From contig JAFEKR010000003.1 in the NCBI GenBank assembly GCA_019022495.1, forward strand, positions 3,410,001 through 3,474,000: DNA of 64,000 bases, read 5' to 3'. Shown here piece after piece: positions 59,001-64,000 of this stretch. Position 1 is the stretch's first letter. The number at the start of each line of letters is the position of its first letter. Both the position numbers and the translations under genes were made by a program. The notes beneath the pieces were generated by a model. That model worked only from the letters and a program-made list of their open reading frames with translations, did not search any database and was not told the origin of the DNA. The DNA comes from Epichloe hybrida. Lineage: Eukaryota > Ascomycota > Sordariomycetes > Hypocreales > Clavicipitaceae.

Positions 59001-61194
59001 AGCTAAAACTACACCTTAAATAAATATATAATCTTAGAAAGAGATATATATAAGGTTTACTATAGTTACTCTCTCTATAAAAGAGAAGCTTTTACCTTTC
59101 TATTTATATAATAAAATAAAATAAATTTAATTACTTTTTTTACCTTTAATTATTCTTTTTAATTATATTTTTACCTAAAGTTATATACTATATAGTAATA
59201 GTTATAAGCCTAGGAGGTATATACCTATAACTTTACTAAAAATCCTTATATATAAGATTTATATATACACTATACCTTACTTACTAATCTATACTTATAA
59301 TAGATATCTTAACCTTTTCTTACCTAAGTCTTAAGACTAATATTAAGTTAATCTTATTTAATAAGTAAAAAAAGTAATATAAAGTATTAAAGTAAGCTAC
59401 TTAAAGCTAAGAGATTTAGGAAAGAGTTAATCCTTAGCTTCTAAAGCTTAATACTAATTATTTAGTAAAGCCTTTTATAATTATATTAAAGGCTTATAAA
59501 GCTTTTATTATAAAGAACTAAGGAAGTAAGAAAACTAAGCTTACTTTCTAAGAGGCTTTTTTCTTTCTTTCTTATAAATATATAACTAAGTATTAAGTAT
59601 ATAAGGTAACTAAGTCTAAAGAGAGAACTATTAAAACCTAGATTACTAGCACTATTAATCCTAATACTTATATAATAGTAATTAATAAAATTAAGAAAAT
59701 TAAGAAAATTAAGAAAAGAAATACTAATAATAAGAAGCTAATTCTTTACTAAATTTCTATTAAACTTAAGAAGAAATTCTTACTTAAATAAGTTATTATT
59801 AAGGTAAAAGTTATAGCTAAGTATATAGTATACCTTAATAAAGCTAGATATATAAATATTTAATTTAAGTATTAGAATAAGTAATAAGGAAAGCTATACT
59901 AGAAAGCCTTAATATGTAAGATTAATAAATTTTAGAGTTTTAATATAATTTATAACTTTATTATAGTAGTTAGAGTATACTTTAACCTTAAATAAGTAAA
60001 AACTAAGATTATATAACTAGTATAAACCTTAGACTCTTTTCCTAAAAATATTACTTTTATAGGTATTATAGCTAAGTATACTTAATACTATAAGGTAATA
60101 TAAACTATATATACTAACTTTAATAAAGGAAGCTTTATAACTATACTTAAGGAATATTTTAACTAAGATAATAAGAAGTAAGACTAGAAAAATAATAATC
60201 CTAAGAAATACTTATACTAGATAAGTAAATAGTGAAAGGTATTAAAAATTATAAAGAAAAAAAGTTACCTAGTATAATTACTATAGTAATTATTAACCCT
60301 AAAATTCTTAAGAGTATAGCCTCTCTAAAGGGAAGCTATATTATACTAAAGAATATAAAATATATACTTTTAGAGAGTATACTTTTTAATAACTATAGCA
60401 CTCTTTATATTATTAATAATATAAGTTACTTTAAGCTTAAAACCTTTAAAAAGATAATTAATAATTATCTTAAGGCTAAAATAATCTCTTTCTAAATCTT
60501 AGGTAAAGGCACTTATATAATTAAAAATATCTTTAATAAGCTAAAGGGAGAACTTATAGAAAACCTTACTTTATAAAATATTATATTAGTAAAAGGATTT
60601 TATATAAATATTATATTAGAGAGCTTTCTTTAAAAAAGAGGTGTTTAGTATTATAAAGTAAATTACTCCTTATATATTAAACCTTACTATAAGAGCTTAT
60701 TATTAGCTAAGCTACAAAGAAAGTATAATATTATTTTCCTTTAATATAAGCCTCTTTTCTCTTATAATAGTCCTAAGTAAGTAGTAAATTTAGCTATAGT
60801 ACTAGTAATATTCTTAATAATTAATTTAGAAGAAAATAATAAATAATACTTATAGTATAGTTACCTAAGTAAAGATTTATACCTTATATAAGTAAACCTT
60901 AAAGAACTTTAGTACTTATATTTTAGCTACCTTAGAAAGAATACTTTAGCTAAGAGTTATACTTATATAAGGGGAGTGTAATTATATAAAATAAAGTATA
61001 AAGACTATAAGATATATACTTAAGTTTATACTTATTAGGTTATTTTAAGAAAACTACTAGAATATATATCTCTAAGGCCTTTCTAGAGAATTTATTAGGA
61101 CCTTTAGGACTATAAAACTAGGTATAATAGTATAAACTGGTTACTAGTTATAAAAGATAAGTTCTTAAGTATAATTTAAGTCTATATATTACTG
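59001..61194 (+). mobile_element. RIP-degraded Copia fragment (gag/protease region)
   Basis: Extremely AT-rich, plus sense. The clearest piece is 60232-60495, open by chance for 87 codons; residues such as GSYIILKNIKYILLES and NISYFKLKTFKKIINNYLKA recall the aspartic-protease/pre-integrase stretch of fungal Ty1/Copia polyproteins after C-to-T and G-to-A change. No LTR is seen at its left end. It is interrupted at 61195 by another LTR. Confidence 0.55.
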
Positions 61195-61486
61195 TTAGAA
61201 CAAAGGTGATATCAATCGCGCGTCGTAGCCGCAATTACCCGGCAAAAGCTTAGGCCACGCGCGCGCCCCACACGTGACTCACAACCCGGCCCGTTAATTA
61301 GCTAGGAAATGTGGGGCTATAAACACGCGGCCCCCTTTCCTTTAATTATCGTAAATTCTAGCTTTTGACTTCTCTTTTTTACACACATATAACGCAGCCT
61401 AGAATAGATAAATCAATAATAATACTATTTTTCAAGCTTATAACCTTATTATATTAAATTTAATACCCTGTAAAACTAACACTAAT
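61195..61486 (+). repeat. LTR of a further retrotransposon (family E), 5' copy
   Basis: About 292 bp beginning tgttagaacaaaggtg and ending aaactaaca, followed by the leader ctaattagtggttacc also found behind the Copia C 5' LTR. The left 140 bp are GC-rich with many CpG (cgcgcgtcgtag; ccacgcgcgcgcccc), while the right half is AT-rich. No partner LTR is in the window. Confidence 0.7.
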
Positions 61487-61892
61487 TAGTGGTTACCTTT
61501 ATAAATAACCACGCAGTCTTTGAATACTATAGATTAGTAAGGTCAATTAAAAGAGGTAGCTTGCCTAACGATAACTTGCCCTATAAAATAGGAGGGCTAT
61601 ATTTAATAATAAGTTATGCTAATAGAAAGGTATAATATAGCTCTCTTCTTACTTTAGTATTAATATCTATATTTATATAGATTCTAAAATAATAAAGAAG
61701 GGTTTAACACTAGTAGCTAAGCTATCCCCTTATCTTTCTTTATTATGCATTCTATTATGTATTTAAAGTCAACCGCCTTACCTCGCAATCCTTCACATTA
61801 GAAAACATAAAGTATATAATTCATATCTACACCCCTTCTATCCCCTTAAATTAAAAGATCTACTCCCTCTTAATTAATTAGAATGTTAGATA
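61487..61892. other. Leader/internal remnant of element E
   Basis: AT-rich with modest GC islands (cagtctttgaatac; gtcaaccgccttacctcgc). No coding frame or domain is recognisable. Its junction with the following tandem array is not marked by any TSD that I can see. Confidence 0.4.
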
Positions 61893-62400
61893 TAGCTAGT
61901 TAAACCTATTTTAAGATATAATAACAAGACCTACTTTTATTTTATATATTATAACTACTTTAATAACTATAATAACTTTAATAAGCTTTATTATAGCTAG
62001 TTAAACCTATTTTAAGATAAAATAATAAGACCCACTTTTATTTTATAAACTATAACTACTTTAATAACTATAATAACTTTAATAAGCTTTATTATAGCTA
62101 GTCAAACCTATTTTAAGATATAATAACAAGACCCACTTTTATTTTATATATTATAACTACTTTAATAACTATAATAACTCTAATAACTCTAATAAGCTTT
62201 ATTATAGCTAGTTAAACCTATTTTAAGATAAAATAATAAGACCCACTTTTATTTTATATATTATAACTACTTTAATAACTATAATAACTCTAATAAGCTT
62301 TATTATAGTTTAGTTAATATACTATATTTTAAGATATAATACTAAGACCCACTTTTATTTTATATATTATATAACTATTTTAATAACTTTTATTTTATAT
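61893..62400. repeat. About 101-bp tandem array, second copy of element B arm
   Basis: Five units starting tagctagttaaacctatttt at 61893, 61994, 62095, 62205 and 62306 (spacing 101, 101, 110, 101). Each contains gacccacttttattttat, whose inverse shares taaaagtgggtc with the 98-bp units at 54980-55400. Confidence 0.85.
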
Positions 62401-62519
62401 ATTATAACTACTTTAATAAGCTTTATTATAACTTATTTTAAGATATACCTATTTTAAGATATAATACTAAGACTTACTTTTATTTTATACACTATAATTA
62501 CTTTTATTATAATATTTAA

Positions 62520-63068
62520 AAATATAAAAAAGAAAGTTATTTTATTTTATTAATATTTTAAAAAACCTTAAAATACTAAATAATTAAAAAGTCTAGCTTT
62601 TCTTATAGTAATTTACTTATTTATACTTATACTTATATTTTATTAATTTATTACCTATTTATTTTGAATTAAACTTTAACACTAATAATATTTTAAGTTA
62701 TATAAAGAATATAAGATATATATATATAAGCTATTATAAGCTATTATAAGCTATTATAAGCTATTATAAGCTATTATAAGCTATTATAAGCTATTATAAG
62801 CTATTATAAGCTATTATAAGCTATTATAAGCTATTATAAGCTATTATAAGCTATTATAAGCTATTATAAGCTATTATAAGCTATTATAAGCTATTATAAG
62901 CTATTATAAGCTATTATAAGCTACTATATAATATATAAGGGGTATTATAAGGAAAAAAGAAAAAAGAATACAAAACAATACAAATAATACATGTATTGTA
63001 TTGTATTGTAAATTTTAGATGTATTGTATTATGTAATGTATTGTATCGTATTGTATTGCAATGCTCTG
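62520..63068. mobile_element. Right arm of a second element B copy
   Basis: Colinear with 55440-56016: the same aaaaagaaa...attttattttattaatatt segment, then the decamer satellite, then aatacaaaacaatacaaataatacatg, pentamers and the terminal caatgctctg (63059-63068). The next 8 bp, tctctagc, would be the TSD, but no left end with cagagcattg preceded by it exists in the window, so the left part is lost. It sits inside a family D LTR. Confidence 0.8.
62727..62926. repeat. 10-bp satellite (agctattata) x20
   Basis: Twenty consecutive decamers of taagctatta, the last one changed (ctacta). Here the array is a single homogenised type, unlike the two-block array at 55661-55820. Confidence 0.95.
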
Positions 63069-63133
63069 TCTCTAGCTACGACCAAGAACCTTAGCCTTCA
63101 CTCCGTTTATATCTCTGCCACCATAGTCGTGAC
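63069..63133 (-). repeat. Fragment of a family D LTR
   Basis: Matches the end of the inverted solo LTR at 53327-53391 (agaaccttagccttcact and the final tcgtgaca), with a slightly different GC-rich segment (ctgccaccatag). It is cut by the second element B copy. Confidence 0.75.
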
Positions 63134-64000
63134 AAATTACTAACCTTATATAAGTAATATTTCTAAGATTATCTAGACTTAATCTTAAAGTAATAACTTA
63201 AGTTACTTATACTTATAATACTTACTTAAATATACTTATTATAAAGTATATCTTATAAAGCACTATAAGGTATAAGTTTATTAGGCTATAAAGTTAGTAC
63301 TTACTAGTTAAGAAAGAAAAGTATAGTATAAATAAGTAGCTTTTATAAATTATATAAAGAATTATACCTTATACTATCTTTTACCTAGCCTCTTAGAGAA
63401 TATAAGGTTTATAAAGAAATATACCTAGAATACTCTCTTACTATAATTATAGAAAATAATAACTTACTAATAAGTTACTCAAAGTATACTAGGGGAGAAA
63501 TATAATTATTATTGTGTGCCGTAAGATGCGCGCCCAAAAACGCAATCACAATAACAAGTGCTAGGGTTTAGGGATAGGAATATCACAACAAGGGATAACA
63601 ATATTAGTTATCTAGGTAATAGGATCATTTAATCTATAAAGGGACCACTTGTAGACAGACTCTTTAATAGTAATCCACGCACCTTATAAGATTCTTAAGA
63701 TTACCCTAAGTTTACTTTACCTAAGATTATACCTATGTTTACTATAAGATAAATTAAGAAAATACCCTCCCTTATTTATTTAAGATATTACTTCTAATCT
63801 AATAGACTATTTAATCTAGGATATCTCTGCACGATAAGATAGTCCTAGCCGTTATTAAGATTAATATTATTAAGTTAATTAACCCCTTTATTATATATAA
63901 GCTCCTAAGCTACTTATAATTATGGGCTAGTATTATATCTTTTAGGGTATTATTTTCCGCTTAACAAAACTAGTGAAGAAACGTGGTCTTAAACCCCTAG
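63134..64000. other. AT-rich DNA with one GC-normal island
   Basis: No gene. From about 63513 to 63660 the sequence is less AT-biased and starts tgtgtgccgtaagatgcgcg, which could be the spared outer edge of another LTR. The rest is RIP-like and unreadable. Confidence 0.4.

Noticed and set aside
60232..60495. An intact 87-codon gene in the AT-rich block
   Set aside because: It is Ile/Lys/Tyr-rich with a pattern matching an eroded Copia polyprotein; it is open only by chance.
55661..62926. CRISPR-like arrays
   Set aside because: The repeats are head-to-tail decamers or 100-bp units without unique spacers, in a eukaryotic genome.
1..64000. tRNA or rRNA genes
   Set aside because: I looked for B-box/T-loop-like gttcga contexts and found none that could be folded into a cloverleaf by eye; I cannot exclude one without a covariance search.

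Overview
The window looks like a filamentous ascomycete chromosome, probably Hypocreales (Sordariomycetes). The evidence is short spliced introns (52-142 nt) in nearly every gene, fungal-only genes (SHO1, the DASH subunit SPC19, RO10), an NRPS N-methyltransferase fragment of the enniatin/cyclosporin-synthetase type, and AT-rich repeat DNA with the signature of repeat-induced point mutation (RIP). I do not name a species.

Layout. (1) 0-29.9 kb is a gene-bearing arm of normal base composition: an SDR reductase 5' end, mitochondrial ribosomal protein S16, an Avt-type vacuolar amino acid transporter diverging from dynactin subunit RO10, a broken APH-type phosphotransferase, the osmosensor SHO1, SPC19, a single-pass membrane protein with a probable GC-AG intron, proteasome lid subunit RPN5, an FSH-type serine hydrolase, ATP18, a NIPSNAP protein and the RAVE subunit RAV2/Rogdi. 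Apart from the APH pseudogene these are housekeeping genes with no operon-like logic. (2) 29.94-33.5 kb is an AT-richer border with dispersed repeats and one intact but orphaned NRPS fragment (end of an A domain with an embedded N-methyltransferase). (3) 33.5-59 kb is a deep nest of transposons. (4) 59-64 kb is more RIP-degraded retrotransposon DNA plus a second copy of a satellite-bearing transposon end.

The nest can be read layer by layer because target-site duplications survive. A Helitron-like element (minus strand; N-terminal part 56.3-58.8 kb, helicase end 33.5-34.4 kb) was split by Copia element A (LTRs 34420-34674 and 56034-56288, TSD attat). Next to the inner LTR, A was split by a non-autonomous hAT-like element B (39991-56016, TSD gcgctagg). 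B was split by Copia element C (LTRs 40806-41071 and 54350-54615, TSD ctaaa). C was split inside its RNase H region by a LINE (46769-53865, 16-bp TSD). The LINE later received two solo LTRs in opposite orientation (49195-49461 and 53125-53391, TSDs tttat and aatag). That gives six insertions with intact TSDs and a complete relative chronology.

The most interesting observations are: the nest itself; an outside-in gradient of RIP within both LTR pairs, whose outer edges are spared while the inner edges are mutated; the loss of the catalytic Asp dyad (to Asn) in the reverse transcriptases of A, C and the LINE; the hAT-like family B, which carries its own 10-bp satellite and about 100-bp tandem repeats at one end and recurs at 62-63 kb and perhaps 30 kb; and the intact orphan NRPS methyltransferase ORF at the edge of the heterochromatin-like block. 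All calls come from reading the sequence and from recalled family features; no searches were run.
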